A stretch of DNA of 5,855 nt, taken from the NCBI RefSeq assembly GCF_946478805.1, contig NZ_CAMLDC010000041.1, forward strand, positions 1-5,855, in the 5' to 3' direction. The notes under the pieces are model-generated. The model saw only the letters and a list, made by a program, of their open reading frames with translations. It did no database searches and was not told the origin of the DNA. Origin of the DNA: an uncultured Fluviicola sp. (lineage in GTDB: Bacteria; Bacteroidota; Bacteroidia; Flavobacteriales; Crocinitomicaceae). A program made the position numbers and the translations under genes. Positions within the stretch are counted from its first letter, which is position 1, and each line of letters opens with the position of its first letter. This document shows, piece by piece, positions 1 through 5,705 of this stretch.

Positions 1-75
1 TTGTATTCTTCGTGGTAAATAAAACCACAAGGGACACGAAGCACACGAGGATTTCCTTAGTCCGAGTTCCCGGAA
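1..75. repeat. 75-bp direct repeat, copy 1
   Basis: This stretch matches 211-285 at 73 of 75 positions; the differences are at 56/266 and 62/272. It begins exactly at the window edge, so the true element may extend further left. It contains the right arm and loop of the palindrome seen complete in copy 2 (core GTGGT, AT-rich loop, ACCAC). Elements of the general form CTTCGTG...GTGGT...ACCAC...CACGAAG recur between genes in Bacteroidota genomes; that is from memory and not tested here. The period between copies is 210 bp, so this could be part of a longer tandem array. Confidence 0.9.
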
Positions 76-147
76 AATCAAAATTTATGCTCCGGATCCA
101 TATAAAGGAATCATCGATCCTAAACCAACTATTGGATTCCGGGTGGT

Positions 148-202
148 AAGCACGTATTTTATTTCAGGCAAATAGAAACCAATCCACCAATAAAATATGC
201 TT
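148..202. repeat. Inverted repeat in the spacer between the direct repeats
   Basis: AAGCA (148-152) and TATTTTATT (155-163) pair with AATAAAATA (189-197) and TGCTT (198-202). This gives 14 pairs with a two-base CG bulge and a 25-base loop. The right arm runs into the left arm of the adjacent palindrome at 200-260, so the two folds would compete. Function unknown; it may be an end of an inserted element or a chance AT-rich match. Confidence 0.4.
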
Positions 203-260
203 CGTGCTCTTTGTATTCTTCGTGGTAAATAAAACCACAAGGGACACGAAGCACACGAGG
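200..260. repeat. Imperfect palindrome downstream of the LpxR-like gene
   Basis: Left arm 200-226 and right arm 234-260 fold around a 7-base AT loop. The core is GTGGT/ACCAC, continued by 22 further positions of which four are mismatched and four are G-T pairs. It lies 36 bases past the stop codon of the minus-strand gene at 296-1201, so on that transcript it would form a long hairpin. That could act as a 3'-end stabiliser or weak terminator, but no clean U tract follows. More likely it is a dispersed intergenic palindrome that happens to sit there. Confidence 0.65.
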
Positions 261-285
261 ATTTCTTTAGTTCGAGTTCCCGGAA
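211..285. repeat. 75-bp direct repeat, copy 2
   Basis: Second copy of the sequence at 1-75, with two substitutions. Identity stops at 285/286, only 10 bases before the stop codon of the neighbouring minus-strand gene. The intervening 135 bp (76-210) has no second copy in the window. The near identity implies recent duplication, or gene conversion between copies. Confidence 0.9.
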
Positions 286-295
286 TAACTCTTCC

Positions 296-1201
296 TTAAA
301 AATAATAACTGAACCCTATACCACCCCAGGCATGATTACCCGCATCCTTAAATAATTTGGATTGAAAATGACCATAGGCAGCGAAAGTGATTCTACCCCA
401 AAGCATCCTGAAACCGAATTCCTGCTCCGAGACCAAACGGGAAATCTGTGAATCCGGAACACGAGCTTCACTTGGTTTTGCAAGAAGTGATCCCTGGAGT
501 GTCCCGTCATAGGCAACTGCGCGGACTTCCGGATTGAAATAAAGGAAGTATTGCTTTTCGTTGGTGATATACCCCACTTTCAACATCCCAACTACCCGCG
601 TTTCATTCGTTAGGCTCCCAACAGTGGTGAAACTGCTTGCCTCTGCTCTCAACCACTTCGTTTTGGTGAACCAGGTTTTCGTAAATCCGAATCCCAGGTT
701 GATAATTAAACCCGTTTTTAGCTGGTATTGCCAACCCAAAGGTTTGTTGTTGTTCGTCCACCGGTGAATGGCAGTTTGTGTTTCCTTACCGAATGCAGGT
801 TTTCCGATCCATCCGGTATTCAAACTCCAACTCAGCGTATAATTCTTTGACTTACTCCCGGCACTGAACTTAGCCGTATAGCCATAAGTTGCCGCATAAG
901 GCCTGTTGCCCAAAAGTAAACTGTCAGCTGTAATTGTTGATGGGGTGAATACTTTTTGTGCAACGCCCGTTTGCAAACCCCGTTGAACATCCGGAACACG
1001 GAAGAAAAATTTATTCAACCATTTCAGGTCGATGTCCAGGTGATCATACTGTAAAAAGATTCCCTGCGAGTAATATCGGTCTGTTCCCGCAAACAAATCA
1101 TTTTCGTATCGGATGGTGTAGGCCTCTTTATACAACAAGCTGTCTTGGGCAAAAGCCTCCAAATTCAGTAACCCGATCAAACCAATTAAAAGTAAGCGCA
1201 T
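296..1201 (-). CDS. LpxR-family (DUF2219) outer-membrane lipid A 3'-O-deacylase, paralogue 1
   Basis: Predicted 301-residue outer-membrane beta-barrel. LpxR enzymes remove the 3'-acyloxyacyl chain of lipid A. Residues 1-19 form a signal peptide (hydrophobic LLLIGLIGLL, cleavage near AFAQ). The N-terminal active-site strand reads YENDLFAGTDRYYSQG, with N34, D35 and S45 matching Asn9, Asp10 and Thr34 of Salmonella LpxR as I recall it. Family-typical NRPYAA follows at 99-104, then Q142-x3-H146 and GWQYQL at 156-161; H146 is the predicted catalytic His. The position equivalent to the Ca-binding Glu128 is N152, an odd substitution. The chain ends in the aromatic pattern SYYF, usual for barrel proteins. 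Start: the ATG at 1201 gives a compact signal peptide; an ATG at 1240 would add 13 residues (KNPRSIHGR...) and cannot be excluded. It is a close, co-linear paralogue of the gene at 2954-3895, with roughly half the residues identical by eye. The family call is firm; activity is inferred. Confidence 0.88.
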   Translation of the reverse strand: MRLLLIGLIGLLNLEAFAQDSLLYKEAYTIRYENDLFAGTDRYYSQGIFLQYDHLDIDLKWLNKFFFRVPDVQRGLQTGVAQKVFTPSTITADSLLLGNRPYAATYGYTAKFSAGSKSKNYTLSWSLNTGWIGKPAFGKETQTAIHRWTNNNKPLGWQYQLKTGLIINLGFGFTKTWFTKTKWLRAEASSFTTVGSLTNETRVVGMLKVGYITNEKQYFLYFNPEVRAVAYDGTLQGSLLAKPSEARVPDSQISRLVSEQEFGFRMLWGRITFAAYGHFQSKLFKDAGNHAWGGIGFSYYF

Positions 1202-1294
1202 AGAAGAAGTACGTCCGTGAATGGATCTTGGATTTTTCATAAAGAATAAATCGATAATGGAACAAAAAGCTCCTTTCGCGGGCTTCCCAAACAA

Positions 1295-1322
1295 GACAAA
1301 AGGACGACAAAAGGGCGACAAA
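1295..1322. repeat. 11-bp tandem repeat upstream of LpxR paralogue 1
   Basis: GACAAAAGGAC (1295-1305) is followed directly by GACAAAAGGGC (1306-1316) and a partial third unit GACAAA (1317-1322). On the minus strand, the coding strand of the LpxR-like gene, this reads as three TTTGTC motifs 11 bases apart. The spacing is about one helical turn, which would suit a regulator binding one DNA face. It lies 55-120 bases before the possible starts at 1240 and 1201. The rest of the 1202-1508 spacer is AT-rich with an A tract near 1394-1402 and shows no other gene. Confidence 0.5.
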
Positions 1323-1479
1323 TAACGTAATCAAAAGAGTCTGATCCACAACAAGAAACAACTATAAAAAGATGTAAATCAATAGATTAAACCAAAAAAA
1401 AAGAACATCCGGCATGTCTCAAAATCCCATCAATCTTTCGGATGGATTTACAAACCAACAATCCAACCTGAAGTAATAA

Positions 1480-1487
1480 TAACTTTG
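1480..1487 (+). promoter_or_regulatory. Bacteroidota-type -7 box for the PNGase F-like gene
   Basis: TAACTTTG is a perfect match to the TAnnTTTG -7 consensus of Bacteroidota primary sigma factor promoters. Exactly 21 bases separate it from the ATG at 1509, the same gap as at the fumC promoter candidate. I see no good TTTG-type -33 element at the expected distance. The box overlaps an in-frame TTG at 1485, which argues that translation starts at the ATG and not at this TTG. Confidence 0.6.
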
Positions 1488-1508
1488 GGTTTGTTCAAAC
1501 TTTCAATT

Positions 1509-2840
1509 ATGAAATATATATATGTCGTATTAACCGGTTGTATTTTGTCAATTTATTCAACAGCTCAGTCCACCATTAATATCATGGATGGAGTTGTTTT
1601 TTTCGATGGATATGCCGGTGTTGTCAGTGATCCTACTCCAGCGGGAGTTATACGATTCAGAAATGACCTGATGACCAAAAAGATCACGTCTCAGCAATTA
1701 GATTCAATCGGAGATGAATTAACTATTAACATCACTATTTCAGTGCTTTGCGACAATTATGACCGGATAGGCGGAGTGAATTTAGCCATGGTTCCGAAAG
1801 GCAGTACCACTTACAATACTGCAACTGTTCCCAAAATAGAGATTGGGCGGTTCATTACACCTTTCATGAATAAGAATGTATCACCGACTTCCGTTCCTTA
1901 TTCTTTCGTAGTGAATAATATTGCACGGATTTTGAAATCTGCGGATTTGAATGCTGATTATGACTTTTGGCTGGAACTGGAAGTATTTGGTGTACCCTAC
2001 GCTGCAAACACACAAATTGCCGGCTGTTCCGGGAGAAACGATGTGTTCCAGGGGCGGGTTGACTTTATCAGCAACGGTCCGGATTTGAGTTTTCAACCGA
2101 ATACAATTATTCAGCCCTTGTCCTTCAAAGCAGATTTCAATAATTACAATGCCGCAGCAACAGATGCCATCGGATCAACCGTTAAAACGATCAATTTTAC
2201 GACTTCTCAAACCATTTTTGATGTCACGCTTTATTTAATTACTTCCAATCATGGTGCAGGTAATAATGGGGAAGAATACGTAAGAAGAGTTCACAATGTG
2301 ACTTTTGACGGAACCCAGGTTTTAACCTACACTCCGGGTGGAAAATCATGCGAACCATACCGTCAGTACAACACCCAGTCAAATGGAATTTACGGGGCAA
2401 GTGCGCAAACAGCTTCCTGGTGGACCGACTGGAACAACTGGTGTCCCGGAGATACCATTGCCATCCGGAAAATCAGCCTGGGAACTTTAACTGCAGGAAG
2501 TCATTCTTTTAAAATCGAAGTCCCGGCGGCTCAATTCTCCGGGCAGGATGGAAATTTCCCGCTTTCATTGTATTTACAAGGAAGTAATACAGGAACTTTG
2601 AGTATTGAAGAATTAGATCCATCCTCCGTTAAACTCTTTCCCAACCCGGCAAAAGACTTCGTAGAAGTTCGAACGGAAAAAGAAATGTTGAACATCGAAT
2701 TAATGGATGCTTCAGGGAAAACGATCCGTACAGAAACTAAAAACACAATCGATCTCATCGGGTTGGATACAGGAATTTACATCATCCAGGTTCATTTTAC
2801 GGACGGAATGAAAAGTAGCCGACGCTTTATTAAGCAATAG
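1509..2840 (+). CDS. Secreted PNGase F-like peptide:N-glycosidase with type IX sorting domain
   Basis: Predicted 443-residue exported protein resembling peptide-N4-(N-acetyl-beta-glucosaminyl)asparagine amidase F of Elizabethkingia, which cuts N-glycans from Asn. Residues 1-20 are a signal peptide (MKYIYVVLTG..., cleavage near STAQ). The N-terminal jelly-roll region (about 22-190) contains CDNYDR (81-86), EIGRFITPF (111-119) and an ELEVFG segment (156-161). The second region (about 200-358) contains SNHGAGNNGEEYVRR (246-260), SCEPYRQYNTQ (280-290) and WCPG (311-314). By alignment from memory, D85 matches catalytic Asp60, E256 matches Glu206, and E156 or E158 matches Glu118. Trp120 and Arg248 of the reference appear as F160 and W308. 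Residues about 373-443 (VKLFPNPAKD, LMDASGK, GLDTGIYIIQV, final FIKQ) form a type A Por sorting domain for type IX export. The ATG at 1509 is chosen over a TTG at 1485 because it gives a normal signal peptide and follows the -7 box by 21 bases. It is transcribed alone. The fold assignment is strong; catalysis and substrate are inferred. Confidence 0.85.
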   Translation: MKYIYVVLTGCILSIYSTAQSTINIMDGVVFFDGYAGVVSDPTPAGVIRFRNDLMTKKITSQQLDSIGDELTINITISVLCDNYDRIGGVNLAMVPKGSTTYNTATVPKIEIGRFITPFMNKNVSPTSVPYSFVVNNIARILKSADLNADYDFWLELEVFGVPYAANTQIAGCSGRNDVFQGRVDFISNGPDLSFQPNTIIQPLSFKADFNNYNAAATDAIGSTVKTINFTTSQTIFDVTLYLITSNHGAGNNGEEYVRRVHNVTFDGTQVLTYTPGGKSCEPYRQYNTQSNGIYGASAQTASWWTDWNNWCPGDTIAIRKISLGTLTAGSHSFKIEVPAAQFSGQDGNFPLSLYLQGSNTGTLSIEELDPSSVKLFPNPAKDFVEVRTEKEMLNIELMDASGKTIRTETKNTIDLIGLDTGIYIIQVHFTDGMKSSRRFIKQ

Positions 2841-2863
2841 TAATAAATTAGTAGGTAATGATT

Positions 2864-2901
2864 AAGAGGAGTATTTTTAAAGTACTTCTCTTTTTCATTT
2901 T
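2864..2901 (+). terminator. Rho-independent terminator after the PNGase F-like gene
   Basis: AAGAGGAGTA (2864-2873) pairs with TACTTCTCTT (2883-2892) through ten pairs, one of them G-T, around a nine-base loop. A T-rich tail (TTTTTCATTTT) follows to 2901. It lies 24 bases past the stop codon of the plus-strand gene and separates it from the converging LpxR-like gene. Read on the minus strand there is no U tract, so it probably works in one direction only. Confidence 0.75.
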
Positions 2902-2910
2902 GTAGCAATC

Positions 2911-2932
2911 CCAAGCTGAAAGTTGGTTTTTT
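2911..2932 (+). terminator. Possible second, weaker terminator hairpin
   Basis: CCAAGCT and AGTTGG flank a GAA loop: six pairs with one bulged G, followed directly by six T residues (2927-2932). It could back up the hairpin at 2864-2901 before transcription enters the converging gene, whose stop codon lies at 2954-2956. The stem is short, so confidence is modest. Confidence 0.4.
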
Positions 2933-2953
2933 ATAAATGATTTAATTAAAGCT

Positions 2954-3895
2954 TCATTTTCCGAGCTTCCTGTAATTATCCCACAGGTTATACCCGACCG
3001 TAATCCCGCCCCACATGTGGTTCAATGCATATTTGAATAACCGCGATTGGTAATGGGCATGCCCACTGATGAAAAACCGGTTGTAACGCAGATAGATCCC
3101 GATCTGTTGTTCCGAAACCAAACGCTCGATCGAACCCGCAGGAAGAGCTGCCTCACTGGGCCTTACAAAAATGGCACCTTGCAAAGTCCCGTCGTAAGCG
3201 ACCACTCTCAACTCAGGAGTATAATACAGGTAGAACTGTCTCCGTATCCCGATGTAACCGAGTTTCAGCTTTCCCTGGACCCGCATCTCATCCGTCAGGT
3301 TTCCAACCGTTATGAAATCACTTAAATCCAGGCGAATCCATCTGGAGCGGGTGAAGAACGATTTCGTAAACCCAAAGTTGAGATCCAGGATGAATCCCGT
3401 ATTCAGTTGATACTGCCATCCCTTGGGCTGCGCATTGTTGATCCATCTATGAACTGTTTTCTGCGTGTATTCACCAAAAGCCGGCTTACCGATGAAACCG
3501 AAACTGAGCCCCCACATCAAGGTATAATTCCGGCTCTTGCTCCGGGAGAAAAACCGGTTGCCATATGCGATGGTTGCCGCGTAAGGCCTGTCACCAACCA
3601 ACAAGGTATCCGACAAAATAGTGGAAGGTGTGTAATCTTTCTGTGCAATCCCCGATTCCAGGTTTCTTTCAATGTGTGGAACAGGAATGAAGAAGTGCTT
3701 CAGCCATTTGACCTGCAAATTGTGATGATCGTACTGGAGAAAGATCCCTTGGGAGTAATAGCAATCACTCGCAGTGAAGAAATCATTTTCATACGTCAAA
3801 TGAAAAGTTTGATAGCGGTAAAGTGAATCTACCTGGCCAAAACTCAGTGAATGAAGCAGCAATACCAATACACCTGCACGAAAACTCATTTTCAT
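2954..3895 (-). CDS. LpxR-family (DUF2219) outer-membrane lipid A 3'-O-deacylase, paralogue 2
   Basis: Predicted 313-residue outer-membrane barrel of the lipid A 3'-O-deacylase family. Residues 1-21 are a signal peptide (MKMSFRAGVLVLLL, cleavage near SFGQ). The active-site strand YENDFFTASDCYYSQG carries N37, D38 and S48. GDRPYAA lies at 101-107, Q145 and H149 keep the Gln-x3-His spacing, and GWQYQL lies at 159-164. The Glu128-equivalent position is A155, so the usual calcium ligand is missing here as in paralogue 1. A C45 replaces the Arg found at this place in paralogue 1 (TDRYY). The barrel end (ITVGYNL) is followed by a polar tail WDNYRKLGK absent from paralogue 1, so the last residue is not aromatic. 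Start: the ATG at 3895; an ATG at 3889 is equally possible and has an AGGG eight bases upstream. It converges on the PNGase F-like gene and diverges from fumC. The family call is firm; lipid A activity is inferred. Confidence 0.88.
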   Translation of the reverse strand: MKMSFRAGVLVLLLHSLSFGQVDSLYRYQTFHLTYENDFFTASDCYYSQGIFLQYDHHNLQVKWLKHFFIPVPHIERNLESGIAQKDYTPSTILSDTLLVGDRPYAATIAYGNRFFSRSKSRNYTLMWGLSFGFIGKPAFGEYTQKTVHRWINNAQPKGWQYQLNTGFILDLNFGFTKSFFTRSRWIRLDLSDFITVGNLTDEMRVQGKLKLGYIGIRRQFYLYYTPELRVVAYDGTLQGAIFVRPSEAALPAGSIERLVSEQQIGIYLRYNRFFISGHAHYQSRLFKYALNHMWGGITVGYNLWDNYRKLGK

Positions 3896-3958
3896 AACCC
3901 TGTTATTTAAATTTGTGTCGGATGTGTGTGTGTATGGCGATACCACTGAACTTTTATG

Positions 3959-3989
3959 CAAAGTAACATTGGCCTTCCAAACAAATTTA
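3959..3989 (-). promoter_or_regulatory. Candidate promoter elements for LpxR paralogue 2
   Basis: On the minus strand TAAATTTG (3989 to 3982) is a perfect TAnnTTTG box, and TTACTTTG (3966 to 3959) matches at seven of eight positions. Either would give a leader of about 55-85 bases before the ATG at 3895. No convincing -33 partner is seen for either. The 3896-4143 spacer holds no gene; besides these boxes it has a short TG dinucleotide run (3923-3933) and a TAAATTTG on the plus strand at 3908-3915, far from any start. Confidence 0.4.
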
Positions 3990-4114
3990 CAGTCTTTACC
4001 TATTCAGAATCGGGTGTTATAATTTTTTAAGATTTCGGAACTTCGGAAATGCATGCAGGTAATTTTTCTGAAAAGTGACCTTAAAAGGCGATTATTCCTT
4101 AACTTAAAGCTTGC

Positions 4115-4122
4115 TAATTTTG
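4115..4122 (+). promoter_or_regulatory. Bacteroidota-type -7 box for fumC
   Basis: TAATTTTG fits the TAnnTTTG consensus exactly and ends 21 bases before the ATG at 4144, predicting a leader of roughly 15 bases. The leader is A-rich (AGAAAAAAACACC) and lacks a Shine-Dalgarno motif, as is common in this phylum. The box overlaps an upstream in-frame TTG (4111), so a start there is unlikely. Confidence 0.6.
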
Positions 4123-4143
4123 AGTTACACAGAAAAAAACACC

Positions 4144-5532
4144 ATGGAATACCGCATTGAAAAAGATACGATGGGCGAAGTGAAAGTCCCGGCTGAAGCC
4201 TATTGGGGAGCCCAAACCGAACGCAGTATTGAAAATTTCAAAATTGCACAAGATATCAGCAGGATGCCAAAGGAAATCATCCGTGCCTTTGCTTACCTCA
4301 AAAAAGCAGCTGCGCTGACGAACCTGGACGCAGGAGTACTCTCCCAAGAAAAATCGGACCTCATCGGGAAAGTGGCAGACGAGATCCTTGCAGGAAAACT
4401 GGACGACCAGTTCCCTTTGGTAGTCTGGCAAACCGGAAGCGGAACGCAAAGCAATATGAACGTCAATGAAGTGATTGCATACCGTGCACATGTCCTGAAC
4501 GGCGGGGCTTTGACGGATAAGGAAAAAGTGCTCCACCCGAACGACGACGTGAACAAATCGCAATCTTCGAACGACACCTTCCCCACTGCGATGCACATTG
4601 CAGCATACCAAGTCCTAATGGAAGTAACCATTCCCGGAATTGAGAAACTGCGCGACACCCTGGCTCAAAAAAGCAAAGACTACATGAAAGTCGTGAAAAT
4701 CGGCCGGACCCATTTCATGGATGCCACTCCCCTGACCTTGGGACAGGAAATCAGCGGATACGTGAGCCAGTTGAACCACGGATTGAAAGCCATTAAAAAT
4801 ACTTTGGCTCACCTGAGCGAATTGGCTTTGGGCGGTACTGCTGTCGGAACGGGAATCAACACGCCGCCCGGATATTCCGAAAACGTAGCGAAGCACATTG
4901 CAACTTTGACAGGCTTGCCTTTCATCACCGCAGAAAATAAATTCGAAGCACTGGCAGCACACGACGCCATTGTGGAAGCACACGGAGCTTTGAAAACAGT
5001 AGCGGTGAGCTTGATGAAGATCGCGAATGACGTGCGCATGCTGTCCTCAGGTCCACGAAGCGGGATCGGGGAAATCCACATTCCGGACAACGAACCGGGT
5101 TCTTCCATTATGCCCGGAAAAGTCAACCCGACGCAGTGTGAAGCCCTGACCATGATCGCTGCACAAGTAATGGGAAATGACGTCGCAATCGGGATCGGCG
5201 GCTCAAACGGGCATTTCGAACTGAACGTATTCAAACCCGTCATGATTGCCAACTTCCTGCATTCCGCACGATTGATCGGCGACGGCTGTGTTTCCTTTAA
5301 CGACAAATGTGCCGTGGGAATCGAACCGATTACCGCAAACATCAAGAAGCACCTCGACAACAGCTTGATGCTCGTAACGGCATTGAATCCCAAAATCGGT
5401 TATTACAAAGCTGCCGAAATTGCCCAGAAAGCGCACGCAGAGGGAACAACCCTGAAAGAGATGGCCGTAAAACTCGGTTATCTGACAGCAGAAGAATTCG
5501 ATCAATGGGTGATTCCGGAGAAAATGGTTTAG
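4144..5532 (+). CDS. fumC: Class II fumarate hydratase (fumarase C)
   Basis: A 462-residue protein that interconverts fumarate and (S)-malate in the TCA cycle. It is a cytosolic homotetramer and, unlike class I enzymes, needs no iron-sulfur cluster. The sequence tracks E. coli FumC (467 residues) from end to end: [19 protein letters not shown] near the N-terminus, [10 protein letters not shown] with S99 and T101, [14 protein letters not shown], and [14 protein letters not shown] with H190 matching His188. GGTAVGTG follows, then the superfamily signature [10 protein letters not shown] at 319-328, where S320, K326 and N328 match Ser318, Lys324 and Asn326. HCAVGIEP-type residues and a C-terminal [12 protein letters not shown] segment complete the family pattern. 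The ATG at 4144 is chosen over the in-frame TTG at 4111 because it aligns with family starts and follows the -7 box. No truncation or frameshift is seen. It is monocistronic, divergent from LpxR paralogue 2 and convergent with the next gene. Argininosuccinate lyase and aspartase share the signature, but the overall match is to fumarase. Confidence 0.97.
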   Translation: MEYRIEKDTMGEVKVPAEAYWGAQTERSIENFKIAQDISRMPKEIIRAFAYLKKAAALTNLDAGVLSQEKSDLIGKVADEILAGKLDDQFPLVVWQTGSGTQSNMNVNEVIAYRAHVLNGGALTDKEKVLHPNDDVNKSQSSNDTFPTAMHIAAYQVLMEVTIPGIEKLRDTLAQKSKDYMKVVKIGRTHFMDATPLTLGQEISGYVSQLNHGLKAIKNTLAHLSELALGGTAVGTGINTPPGYSENVAKHIATLTGLPFITAENKFEALAAHDAIVEAHGALKTVAVSLMKIANDVRMLSSGPRSGIGEIHIPDNEPGSSIMPGKVNPTQCEALTMIAAQVMGNDVAIGIGGSNGHFELNVFKPVMIANFLHSARLIGDGCVSFNDKCAVGIEPITANIKKHLDNSLMLVTALNPKIGYYKAAEIAQKAHAEGTTLKEMAVKLGYLTAEEFDQWVIPEKMV

Positions 5533-5536
5533 ATAA

Positions 5537-5566
5537 TTACGAATGCCGAATTACGAATTACGAATT
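5537..5566. repeat. TTACGAAT repeats just after fumC
   Basis: TTACGAAT occurs at 5537-5544, 5551-5558 and 5558-5565; the last two overlap by one base. An inverted copy, AATTCGTAA, lies at 5695-5703 on the far side of the hairpin at 5596-5643, matching TTACGAATT at 5551-5559. Runs of this motif are, from memory, common between genes in several Bacteroidota. Together with the hairpin they may mark the edges of one small mobile or repeated element. Confidence 0.5.
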
Positions 5567-5595
5567 GAAAAACGGGGTCTGTGACGCTTATATGG

Positions 5596-5643
5596 TTTGA
5601 AAAGAGTAGGCGCGCAATGCGTCGCGCGCCTACTCTTTTCAAA
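5596..5643. terminator. 20-bp perfect hairpin between convergent genes (bidirectional terminator or palindromic repeat)
   Basis: Arms 5596-5615 and 5624-5643 are perfectly complementary over 20 bp around an eight-base loop AATGCGTC. The GC-rich core (GTAGGCGCGC/GCGCGCCTAC) is flanked by AAAAG/CTTTT, so a U-rich segment closes the stem whichever way it is read. Fumarase ends at 5532 on one side and a minus-strand gene ends at 5706 on the other, so one hairpin could stop both transcripts. The core resembles short GTAG...GCGCAATGC... palindromes repeated in many genomes (recollection, not tested). Confidence 0.7.
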
Positions 5644-5705
5644 TATCGATTCAATTTCACACATCTGTAACATGACCACGAATCCCTAATTCAGAATTCG
5701 TAAGA

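Noticed and set aside
1..285. CRISPR array
   Set aside because: Only two 75-bp repeats with a 135-bp spacer, far from CRISPR dimensions, and no cas gene nearby.
1..295. Insertion sequence
   Set aside because: No transposase frame, and the repeats are direct copies holding palindromes, not terminal inverted repeats with a target-site duplication.
1202..1321. N-terminal extension of LpxR paralogue 1 back to a TTG at 1321
   Set aside because: The added residues have no family match, would bury the signal peptide inside the chain and include the 11-bp tandem repeat; the ATG at 1201 or 1240 is better.
3407..3826. 139-codon plus-strand open frame
   Set aside because: It lies opposite LpxR paralogue 2, whose strand has a signal peptide and family motifs; the plus-strand translation shows none and is a shadow.
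4034..4056. TTCGGAACTTCGGAA and ATGCATGCA motifs upstream of fumC
   Set aside because: A short direct repeat and a short palindrome with no relation to a known operator and no second copy; likely chance.
4809..5393. 194-codon minus-strand open frame
   Set aside because: It runs antisense within fumC, whose full-length homology is unmistakable; long antisense frames are expected over codon-biased genes.
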